Source: Protonemura montana (taxonomy: Eukaryota > Arthropoda > Insecta > Plecoptera > Nemouridae). Taken from it: a stretch of DNA of 64,000 nucleotides. A program made the translations under genes and the position numbers. Numbering within the stretch: position 1 is the stretch's first letter; every line of letters starts with the position of its first letter. The stretch spans positions 23,894,651 to 23,958,650 of the forward strand of contig OX387603.1 in the NCBI GenBank assembly GCA_947568835.1. The letters are read 5' to 3'. The notes beneath the pieces were generated by a model, which saw only the letters and a program-made list of their open reading frames with translations, was not told where the DNA came from and ran no database searches. Positions 1 to 8,779 of this stretch are shown piece by piece.

Positions 1-539
1 CACCATGGTTCACTGGAATCTGTAATCATTAATGCATGCCTGCTAACAGAAATGAACATTGGCAGAAATTCGCACTGAGTGAATAAACATCCAACAACAA
101 ATCAATAAAACATCCTGATTCCATCAAAGAATCCCAAGCCTCAAGTCTACGTTCTGCGCTGTGTTTGAAAAAGCCTCTCGTCCCTTTATTTAATAAACCG
201 CGGTCGTGAGAGGACATGACTCCTGCACAAGACGAGAGACGACGTATTGCCCTAATGATTATTTTCCACGCTTTTTTCCCCGCGAGTTTGATGCCAACCC
301 CAATGATACACCTTCTCATTCCGTCCGAGATTGCCTCAGCCTCCCCTCCCGTCGTCCCCACCCCTGCTGGCACTCGATCCTGGCCGCCACCGCCGACGAC
401 GGCAACCTATCATGCCTCCCCCACCCTGGCTTCACGCCTCGCCTACCGTCGCGCCGACGAGCCGATCCGACCATTATTCTCGACGGGTTTTTGTTCCTCC
501 AAACATTCTGTGAAACCTATCCGCTCGCAGGCCAGCTTT
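1..539. other. upstream flank of optix, no gene seen
   Basis: The first ~330 bases are AT-leaning and show nothing recognisable. From about 330 the sequence becomes C/G- and CpG-rich and runs into the optix promoter and leader. Several open frames cross 206-720 on both strands, but they overlap one another, have no family resemblance and are expected where stop codons are rare in GC-rich DNA. They may act as upstream ORFs if transcription starts this far out. Confidence 0.5.
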
Positions 540-640
540 GTTCGGCGCGCGCTCATTGGCAGCGCCCGGTTTCATGGACGTCGTCGTCATGGCAACGGCC
601 GCTGCCCCGGCCAATCAAGAGGCGGAGCTCCGTGCGCGCC
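540..640 (+). promoter_or_regulatory. candidate optix proximal promoter with CCAAT boxes, GC box and X-box-like site
   Basis: Seen in the sequence: an inverted CCAAT box (CATTGG, 554-559), a direct CCAAT (611-615), a GC-box-like GAGGCGGAG just after it, and GTCGTCATGGCAAC (583-596), one base from the RFX X-box consensus. All lie 210-300 bp before the preferred start codon inside a CpG-dense block. No clear TATA box is visible. That this is the promoter is inference from position and motif content; the transcription start is not defined. Confidence 0.35.
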
Positions 641-853
641 GCGCTGAGCATCTCGAGCGCTCACGTCGTTGCCGCCAGTGGCTGCCCTCGCCGGCCGGGA
701 CGGGAGTATCGTTACGGATAGCGTGATGATCGGCTCGACGCCGTCGACAGCGCGCTTTTGATGCGGGGACACAAGGACGACATCGACACCATCGTGGCTT
801 GCAGCGTCCAGATCGCAGCCAGACGGACTGGCGCTCTCGCATTGGCACAAGCA

Positions 854-1626
854 ATGGCCCTCGGTCTCGGCGGCATCGCCGCCGGACACCACAACGGCCA
901 CCACCATCCCCCGGGTGGCGGCGGAGGCAGCGCGCCAGCCGACCGGCCGCAAGTTTCCAGCCTGCCAAACGCCTCTGCCGGGGGTGGCGGCGGCGGTACG
1001 ACGGTGAGTCTGCCTGTGACGCCGATCCCGGTGGCACCGATCATGCCGAACCCGATGTTTGCGCTGCCGACGCTCAACTTCACCGTCTCGCAAGTGGCCG
1101 CCGTGTGCGAGACGCTCGAAGAGAGCGGCGACATCGAGCGCCTCGCCCGGTTCCTCTGGTCGCTGCCCGTCGCGCACCCCAACATCGGCGAGCTCAACAA
1201 AAACGAGGCCGTGTTGCGCGCGAGGGCGATCGTCTCGTTCCACAGTGGCAATTTCCGTGACATGTACACAATCTTGGAGCACCACAAGTTCACGAAGGAG
1301 TCGCATGGCAAGCTGCAGGCGATGTGGCTGGAGGCGCATTATCAGGAGGCGGAAAAGTTACGTGGGAGGCCGTTGGGGCCGGTGGACAAATATCGGGTGC
1401 GCAAGAAGTTCCCATTGCCGCGGACCATCTGGGACGGTGAGCAGAAGACACATTGTTTCAAGGAGCGAACGCGGAGTCTCCTGCGGGAGTGGTACCTGCA
1501 GGACCCATATCCCAACCCGACCAAGAAGCGCGAGCTGGCGCAGGCGACGGGACTGACGCCGACCCAAGTGGGCAATTGGTTCAAGAACCGACGCCAGCGG
1601 GACCGAGCGGCCGCGGCGAAGAACAG
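854..1626 (+). CDS. optix: Optix (Six3/Six6-class homeodomain transcription factor), coding exon 1
   Basis: This exon encodes a nuclear sequence-specific transcription factor of the SIX family. Numbering from the ATG at 854, residues 1-75 are a Gly/His-rich linker with two glycine runs. Residues ~76-190 are the SIX domain, including [10 protein letters not shown], typical of the Six3/Optix class, and [20 protein letters not shown]. Residues ~195-254 are the homeodomain with WFKNRRQR, giving Lys50 and Asn51. Family members act mainly as repressors through Groucho in head, eye and brain patterning. I chose ATG 854 because it has purine -3 and G +4 and begins MALGLGG. An in-frame ATG at 761 (weak context, stop at 719) would add 31 residues. 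The exon ends AAC AG|GTCGGT, which joined to exon 2 gives KNRMQQQ, matching the family pattern KNR-L/I/M-Q. A stronger donor consensus, GTGAGT at 1636, is also in frame and would insert SVK. Identity is very sure; start and donor less so. Confidence 0.96.
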
Positions 1627-1639
1627 GTCGGTCAAGTGA

Positions 1640-3500
1640 GTGTCCAAACCGATTTATTACTTTTTTTAATATTAGATTTGGGGATTTTGGGGGCTGAAAG
1701 TGCATGGCGCGCGTGCCGCTAAAGTGCCCGACGGCTCGGGAGAGTGAATTCAGTTTCTAGAAATCATCGACTTTTTGGCGTTGAAACGACAGGCGCGCAC
1801 ACAAATCGCAAAATCTTAAAATCTGAAGTCTGAACTATCTATAAAAACTCGAAACGAACGGGAAAAATTTTAATCAACCACAACACGATTGAATAAATCC
1901 ACCGAAATTCAGTTGGTCACCAGGGATGAGAATCCGGACACCTCGGCCGGGCGAAAATTGGAGTGCGGGGTTTCCCAAATCTAATTTTATATCGCCGCCA
2001 AATTATTTACAATGTCAATAAAACCGAGAGTCGTGGGATTTCCATATAAACGTGACACATCTAGAACAAGCGGTAAACCTGGGAGAAATAGTAGCAAACA
2101 ATTCCTATAAGTATAGCCTCGTTTTGACTGCCAGCGTATCTCTGCGCGAAGCGGTTCGCGTCGAATCGCGGGTTCGGAAACCGTTTAGTAAGACATCTAA
2201 ATTCATGAACGACACCGTCGCTGTTTACGGTTCGTTACGCGAAGTACTTTGTCATTTCAATGCGATCGTGCATCCGAATAAATCGTCGACAGTCATCCCC
2301 CTGGCCGGCGGCTACGTCGAATTGTGTATCGCGAAATCAAATTTCGAGAGCGCCCTCGAGTGAACGACAAGGGGTGACGTCGCCCCCCCTGTGTTCGCAC
2401 GTTCGACGTTGTGCGTCGAGGGCTTTAGGTTCGAATCCCGTGACACTCGACACGACTTGTGAAACACAACACCGATGTTCGTATGCACTTGATTACGCGA
2501 CAATGAGTAGATTACTCGGCAAGCAACAGAGGTAATGTTGGCGATCTGCGTTATACTTCGCCGAAATGTTGATGCGACGGGCAAAATCTGACGCTAAATT
2601 CACCTCACTTGCTTTGCTTTGTTCACTTTGGGTCGTATTTTTGTGTCCAGAGGCGAGTATAGCAGGCGATACACATTTTCTGGACCACGCAAAATATTAT
2701 AAGGCATTTCTTGAGTTGATTAACAAATACTTCGTGAAGTAGGTACAAAATTCAATATGATCGTATATAAAAGTCGAGTTATTAAATTAGGTGTTACGAA
2801 AAAGCGTTACTGGATTACATTCCAAGAGTTATAAGAAGAAGACAAACTTTTTGTCACAGTAGCAGGGATTTTCTGTCTACTTAATTATTACAATATATAT
2901 TATAATATTTTTTTGCCATTTGAAACTACGACTTTGACTTTCAATCCGAATCCGAATGCTATAAAATAAAATCAATTAGTTCCCTATCGCCATGCAATAT
3001 ACATGTCGTCTCAGTTATCGATAAATGATAGGCATTAAATTTGCGGCTAATATTCGCGCGTACCCACCGAGTCTTTCCGTGCGAGTGTGCGTGAGTCACG
3101 GAGCCCAACGCACGCTCACGCACAGCCTCCGATAACGCTTCGAAGGTGCAATGCACGGCGGTGATGGATGCTGATGGATCGTGCGAACTGAGTGCTGGCC
3201 AGACACCCCGGTGCCCGACACGAAGCTGTTTAGAATAACAAAAGTGTGCGATAAAGTCGGATTGGTGTGCCTGCCATGTAGGTGCAAGATTTGCCGAAAA
3301 TAGACACAAAGTTGCGCCGAAAATAGCAGCCATAAAGTAATTTGTTAATTTGAAATGTCCGAACTGGCGAGGAAAAGGAAGTGTTCCATCTCTCCGCGTG
3401 CTAATATGTCAGATATACCAATTCCCTTTATCCTATTCCTAGTAGCCAAAATAATAAATAAGTTCGCTTAGTTATCGTGGTTGAGTTATCGATGGTCGCC
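1640..3500. other. intron sequence, nothing firmly recognised
   Basis: AT-leaning unique sequence. One patch at 2340-2450 carries an exact tRNA B-box word (GGTTCGAATCC, 2428-2438) but does not fold as a tRNA; see findings. Open frames here are short and have no family resemblance. Confidence 0.5.
1892..2022 (+). terminator. possible intronic polyadenylation signals (AATAAA at 1892 and 2017)
   Basis: Two exact AATAAA hexamers lie at 1892-1897 and 2017-2022, 250-380 bp beyond the point where exon 1 reads through to an in-frame TGA (1637-1639). Used together they would make a short optix transcript whose protein ends at KNRSVK. The motif is seen; use is inferred. AATAAA occurs often by chance in AT-rich DNA. 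Confidence 0.25.
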
Positions 3501-3539
3501 ACAAAAACGTGAGTGTAATTTTTGAACCTTTTTTGAGCA

Positions 3540-4029
3540 TCATTTGGCCGGCAAGCCCACGTTCCGCCCCCCAATTTGTCGCGTGTTGCGATCGACGGCG
3601 AGCGCGGGCCGATTGGACGATTCGTCGCGGCTTTTGGTGTGCAATAGTCCGTGCGGCAGGCCGAGGTGCTCGTCTAGCCTCGCGGGCGCGCGGTTCAGGC
3701 GTGGAAATCGCATTCGCCTCGCGCTGTCGATCGCGGCTCAGACACTATTGTGCGCTAAATTACTCGCCTATTGCCGACGACAAAACGTACAAGTGTGCGG
3801 CGATTAACCGGCATCGATCGATCGATCGATCGATTGACAACAATGTGTTGTAATAGCTTATCAAACACGCCAATTTATCGCTTTCTGGTAATGTGAATTT
3901 GTTGACGGCGCCGATGATTTTGTTTGCGAGCTCCACGAGTGCGCAATGAAAACAACTGGCAAGTGATTCATTTGCACCAAGAGCATCGGTGTAATTTATC
4001 GATGTAATTGCGAAATTAACCAGGTAGGT
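3540..4029 (+). promoter_or_regulatory. CpG-rich intronic island, possible enhancer or alternative first exon
   Basis: The base composition changes sharply: 3545-3790 is dense in CpG and GC, then returns to AT-rich. A short (ATCG)n tract follows at 3813-3834. CAG|GTAGGT at 4021-4029 is a reasonable splice donor, so an alternative noncoding first exon is possible. Overlapping open frames in this block do not resemble proteins. Regulatory role is inference from composition only. Confidence 0.25.
3813..3834. repeat. (ATCG)n microsatellite
   Basis: Five and a half perfect tandem copies of ATCG. Self-complementary, so the tract can also form a hairpin. Confidence 0.85.
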
Positions 4030-4040
4030 ATAACACGATG

Positions 4041-6669
4041 GTGAAGTTTACAAGGGGAGCAAATCGGCTGACATCACTTTGCCGTCAAGTGCGAAGCCAC
4101 AAGTTTAATATTTTGGTATTTGTAGCCGCGGTTTATACGCATGTATTACCAGAGTTATCAGAGAGTCGAGTATCGGTCGGAGGTGAATTCACCTTGCGGT
4201 AATCGTTTACCTTTGCCACCGATACAAATCAACGACTAGAAATAAATTTTCCGTTCTCGTGAGCAATCAAGTCCATTTAAAATGTGTTTATTTCGGGATC
4301 CTAAAAGAAAAGGAGAGCAGTGAGATATATCCAGGACCAAGATATGCTTGTCAACAAATTTCTAAAATCGTAAAACATGAATGGCCGGTGGTGTCTTCAT
4401 CTCGATCTCAGGTAGTGGTGGGAAATCTGTTCGTATTTGTAAATCAACCCTTCGGCAGCCGTCGTCCCAAACCATTTCGGTGACTGGCAGACATTCTACC
4501 TCCGGCTTCCTGCTCCTTTGAAGATATCCATCACCGCGGCAGATTTTAGCTTCAAAAAATAGGTAGGAAAGCAGAGATTTTCAGCTAGCTAATGGACACC
4601 CATGTTCTAGTTAAAATGGACAAGGCAGCTAAGACAGAAACGGTGTGTTTTGGGACAAAAATCATTTGGGAAAGTTATTTCAAAAAAAGGTGTGTATGTA
4701 CGGGTATAAATACTAACTGATTTTGTCAGGATGTTCGGTCTTGAGCAAAGGGGTCTCTCTAAAGTTCTCTACACGTCCATAAAATGCCACAGGCTCTAAT
4801 TTGACAAGTGGACATGGTCTAAAAATAAGGCATCTGACTCATAAATCCTGACAGGCACAATTATTGAGCTATTCATCTAAAAATTTAAGGAAGTTCCGTC
4901 TTTGTCAAGTAAGCACATAAAATGTCACAAATAAAACAAATGTCACAAATAAAATGTCTTCAACGTCAACGTTAGTCTGACAAAAAACTATAAAAACTAA
5001 CGCGCAATCGCCAAACATGCATGCGACCACCACAATTTCCCGCATTTCCACAAATCCGTGTTCCCCATGCCACATGAACACCCCACGAGGCTGACCAATC
5101 CGTCAAACCACGGAAAGAAACAAAAAAAGCGTTCGACTCGCGGACTCAGGGCGCGAACTAATGAACACGTGAACACGTCCGTGGTTGCTCGTGATCACCT
5201 CCGCGTGGGTTTTTATGATCAGTCTGCCGCCTTCGCCCGGCGCAGTCAATCAATGACACGGGGAAATGTCAAATGCCAGATAATTAATTATTTCGGCTAC
5301 CTTGTGTGTTCCCCGGGCGACTTCCGACTCGATCTTATCGCCTCCATGCACCGCTCGCCTAATGCACGCTGCCGGGGTGATGGAGGCGTTGGAGTAATTA
5401 AGAGGCCAGCAATTTGACACGCTCGGCCGAAAAACACAGCTCGCCCAGCCGACGGCCATTTGTCAGACGACGCGAACACGGCCTTGTGGGGCATGCCCAG
5501 GAAAATGCATGAATGGAAACTGCATGGGAACGCATTTGTAGGCGAGGAAGCAGAGCGCGAACAAAAAGCCGTGTGAGAATCAAGATTGAAAAGTGCATTT
5601 GCTTTTGTAAACATTTCGCCGCACACTGAACTTTGTGTGGACAATTCAGAGGCACTAAAATATCACTGAATTATCGCACGAGTTGGGTCTACTGTACCTC
5701 TATGTTGTATCAACTATACAGGCTGCAGGCTGATACAAAGATAATCATTTCTTTCTTTAAGATGCAGGCCTCCTAATTTGTATCTTCGATATGTATCAGC
5801 AATATTAGGACTTCTTTATAACTGTGTCTACGATGGATATATTTCTCTTCACGTTTCAAGTATGTACGGACATGCAAATCAATGTGACCACGGGCGTTAA
5901 ATTCACTCAAATCGTTTCAGTTGCATCGTCCAATTAAAACGTTTATAGTTATATATAACTAAATCTTGGAATTGCGCTTTGACACAACGAAAAATTCAAA
6001 CCAGAGTAAACGCCCTACGCACGTGCCAGTCTCCACACGCCCGTGCGTGAGTCGCACGCACCGTTATCACTCCCAGACGTGTCTCATATCACAATCGCAG
6101 GTTTCCAGACTAATTAACGCAAGCACATAACACCTTATCACACCACACGGCCACTGCAAGCGATACCTATCCATGTCTAGTCCTGATACCATGGCCGTAT
6201 ATGATTTCCATTCCGGCAATTACTGCCCCATTATCTCTCCATAGCCGCTTCTACAGTTTCAATCATTAGCACCATTGTTATACGCGCTGGCTTCATCTAA
6301 CGCTCTCTCGTTACAGACTGTTTTTACTGCGTTATTCTGACTTATAAGTATGTATCAAGCTGGTAGAAAAAGGATTACAACCTTTATCAGAAACCCAGGT
6401 AACGAAACGAAGCACTTAAGATAGGTATAGCAATTTACAAATTGTTGCCAAGGTAATTCATGCTTCTTAGCAGATAGACAAACGCGATAAGATCCCCACA
6501 GATATTTATAGAGATTGAAAAAAGTTCTTTATAATAAATATACCCTCTGCCAACACTGTATAAGGCAGCGTACCCACTTTCTTTGCACAAAAGAGATAAT
6601 GATTATTGAATTGCAATGATTATCAACTAGTGTCGCTCGGAACGAGTTACTTAGCTCCGGCGATTAGAA
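4041..6669. other. intron sequence, nothing recognised
   Basis: Mostly AT-rich unique DNA with short open frames only. A moderately GC-rich patch at 5040-5640 has overlapping frames on both strands without protein-like composition. No RNA gene or element recognised. Confidence 0.5.
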
Positions 6670-6830
6670 CCACCTTTGGGTATAGGTTAAGTTAGAGTTA
6701 CTATGTAAATGTTAAAATTCCTGCTGAGCAAACGAACCGGCAACATGTGGTGATGGTAGGTACCGACCGATGGCGCTAGCGGCCGTCTGTCGTAAAATAC
6801 CTTTATAATTAAATATTAACGACTCAATAT
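6670..6830 (+). repeat. dispersed repeat, GATGGCGCTAGC family, copy 1
   Basis: A run containing TATAGGTTAAG, AATGTTAAA, CGGCAAC, GTGGTGATGGTAG and GATGGCGCTAGCGGCC recurs in the same order at 26325-26490, with partial copies at 27155, 60885 and 55083. This shared order shows a common mobile-element origin. No coding sequence or clear terminal repeats, so it is a short non-autonomous element (MITE or SINE) of unknown class. Confidence 0.65.
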
Positions 6831-7640
6831 CAATAACTGTAAATCAATCGTTGGGATCCGCATCAATGGAGATTATTTTAACGTTATGTAGTCTCAAATG
6901 TCAGTAAGCTGCGAGGAAAATTAAAATTACATTTTTTTTTCTCAAAAAGTCAGTGTCTCCACCTAGAAGAACATTTTTTAGTCTGTAGTAGAAGTCAGTT
7001 TATGGTTAACGCTGAGTCTCTTAACAAAACCTATAAACCCAGTGTCGGTGAGTAAAGTGTGGCAATGTATAAGGTGGGCGATAATGAGCCAGAGAGCGAA
7101 GGCGCGGGACAAGCAACTTTACGTCGTTGCCGGAGAAAAAACTCCCTGCCAGCCTGGCACCGCAGCGAATGATTAATGATCTTCCGTGGCAAATACTCAT
7201 GTAATTGTATGATATTGCATTACTCACAAGTTACGGGAAAATGTTGGTAGCGCACTGCAATTGTCCTCGCGCCCGCGTTGCTATGCATGCCAGAGTTTAT
7301 GCGCATGGCATTTGGTGTCCGGCATGGGAAGGAAAATGTGCTGAAAAAAACTGTTAAATGCATGGATTTGAGTCTTGGGCCGTAATCGCGATGTGGTGAC
7401 GTTGCTAATGCATGGTAATTTGAACTCCCCCACTCTGGCACACATGTGGCTAAACAAATAATTAAGTGAAAATGCAAACATCTCTTACATAAATCAAATC
7501 GATTTTTAAACATTTACTATTGATGTTATTGTAGCATTATGGTGCAGCCGGCATAATTGATCACCTGTCACAAAAAGGCCAGTCAAAACTGTGATCTCAA
7601 CGTTCGCAATTAAGTTTCACTTTCAAACAATAACCCAGAA
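6831..7640. other. intron sequence, nothing recognised
   Basis: AT-leaning unique sequence. Three overlapping minus-strand open frames at 7021-7513 show no protein family features. Confidence 0.5.
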
Positions 7641-7679
7641 ATGGTCACAGCGCGTTGGGCAAACACCATGGGGAAAAGT

Positions 7680-7900
7680 GTATTTTCTCCGACGTCGCGT
7701 TGACGGCGTCGTCGACCCTAATTAGCCACGTGTTTTGCGATGACCACTTCGCCTCATTAACCCCCCTCTCCCCGCCCCCCCCACCCCTCCCACCACCGAC
7801 GACGACGTCGTGGTCGTCGTCGGAAACCCAAGACGCAAACAGGTCGCCGGGCTTATACCGGACTAGGCCGGTGCCACTATAGTCAGAGTTTCGGATTTCG
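7680..7900. promoter_or_regulatory. GC/C-rich island with 11-bp inverted repeat
   Basis: A C-rich tract (7759-7796) runs into a perfect 11-bp inverted repeat, CCGACGACGAC at 7796-7806 and its complement at 7813-7823, with a 6-base spacer. Downstream, a TTATAC word near 7850 and a TCAGA initiator-like word near 7882 are about 30 bp apart, a spacing seen in TATA promoters. Hairpin and promoter roles are inference. Confidence 0.25.
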
Positions 7901-7952
7901 GCGCACTAATCGCCACCCTCCGATCGCGCTGATCCGACGGGACGGCTTAGTT

Positions 7953-8181
7953 TTACTGCCCGTGGAGTTTTGGCGCGAATCGCGAGGCTTCGTGACCAAA
8001 CAGGTTCAAGTTGGAGACAACTGTCGCGGTTTTGTATTGTCCGACGATGCGCGGCTCCTCGGTAAAGTGATACTCCTTGGCGTCGGCGCAGGGGAATCTC
8101 ATGCCGACCAGCCGGTTGCAGTTCATTTCATCATAGACCATCATACCATCAAACTTTATTAGATTCTTCGGCCGACAGACG
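7953..8181 (-). CDS. possible nested antisense gene, last coding exon (unrecognised protein)
   Basis: This segment reads open for 75 codons on the minus strand, from a ...TTCAAACAG acceptor at 8182 to TAA at 7953-7955. It contains RPKNLIKFDGMMVYDEMNC, RFPCADAKEYHF and FGHEASRFAPKL. By-hand counts over 62 codons give GC of about 52, 40 and 69% at positions 1, 2 and 3, the pattern expected of coding DNA and unlike nearby random frames. Its first base completes a codon left open by the candidate exon at 8293-8441, giving a 125-residue protein with seven or so cysteines across both parts. I recognise no family. An overlapping plus-strand frame (7962-8162) is also open but has the periodicity inverted. 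It could instead be a decayed retrocopy or chance; it lies wholly inside the optix intron on the opposite strand. Confidence 0.35.
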
Positions 8182-8292
8182 CTGTTTGAAAATATCTCAA
8201 CGAAATTTGATATTTATTTTTTTACAGTCATGGGCGTGTCGAGCTTTCTAAACCGAAAACAATTGAAATATCTGGCAATTTAATTTAATCAC
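8182..8292 (-). other. candidate 111-bp intron of the nested antisense gene
   Basis: AT-rich segment between the two coding-like segments. The minus-strand 5' end is GCC|GTGATT, a weak donor; the 3' end is GATATTTTCAAACAG, a fair acceptor. Phase 2 on both sides. It also holds an AATAAA on the minus strand, so exon 8293-8441 could instead end at the TGA that overlaps the donor. Confidence 0.25.
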
Positions 8293-8441
8293 GGCCAGGC
8301 CAGGGCATGTTCTCTCAGCGACTTGCAGTTATCTCGGAAACCGACATCGATCTCAATCTCGTGCCCTGTCAAAGCAGCTGACACCGGCCAATCGTGATCG
8401 ACCTCGCAGTATTTAATCAGCGCCGAGTTTTCCCTGGTCAT
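8293..8441 (-). CDS. possible nested antisense gene, upstream coding exon (unrecognised protein)
   Basis: Open on the minus strand from ATG (8441-8439). It encodes 49 codons plus two bases, including ENSALIKYCEVDHDWPVS and HEIEIDVGFRDNCKSLRE, before the candidate donor at 8292. GC at codon positions 1/2/3 is about 53/41/65%, matching the downstream segment. The frame stays open ~20 codons further upstream to a stop, so the true exon start could be an acceptor (ATACAG, near 8464) rather than this ATG. If spliced to 8181 the frame continues. If not, it ends at TGA 8291-8289 as a 50-residue peptide. No family recognised and start uncertain. Confidence 0.3.
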
Positions 8442-8674
8442 CGCGCGTCCAATGAAATGTCCAGATCTGTATCGATTTCCAATTTCGAAAATTGATTAGA
8501 ATTCGACGCGCGCGCCCAGTCCCCTTGATTCCGATCTCAGCGCCTTTTTGCCCTCGACTTGAAGAGTCGACCACGGCCGCCTCGAAACACGCAATGCCAG
8601 GAATTATCATCACAGGCGTTTGTTTTACCGCAAGTCAGCGGGCGTCGATTTATCACTCGTCGCCATGGTAATGC

Positions 8675-8776
8675 TTAGAGAGTATTCGAAGTCGTGGAGT
8701 GGACCACTCGGTGTGCAGGCGGAATGTTGACCAAGCCACCCTTGAGCCACTGAAACACGAGTCTATCGGTTTCCAT
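8675..8776 (-). CDS. possible further coding segment of the antisense gene, 33 codons
   Basis: A minus-strand frame from ATG 8776 to TAA 8677 reads METDRLVFQWLKGG then NIPPAHRVVHS. GC by codon position is about 58/37/58%, second position lowest as in coding DNA. It lies 230 bp upstream of the other antisense segments and could be a first exon, but no donor gives a matching phase to the next candidate acceptor. Short enough to be chance. Confidence 0.15.
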   Translation of the reverse strand: METDRLVFQWLKGGLVNIPPAHRVVHSTTSNTL

Positions 8777-8779
8777 GAC

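Noticed and set aside
206-721. 171-codon plus frame and overlapping frames upstream of optix
   Set aside because: They overlap each other on both strands in CpG-rich DNA where stops are rare, and none resembles a known protein. The optix leader explains the region.
587-1339. Minus-strand frames of 140-250 codons across optix exon 1
   Set aside because: They mirror the conserved SIX-domain coding frame and have no family resemblance of their own.
8212-8290. Strong plus-strand acceptor (TTTATTTTTTTACAG at ~8227) giving an in-frame 20-codon alternative end for optix
   Set aside because: The joined tail has no resemblance to Optix proteins and the segment overlaps the candidate antisense intron. 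One good acceptor in 31 kb is expected by chance.
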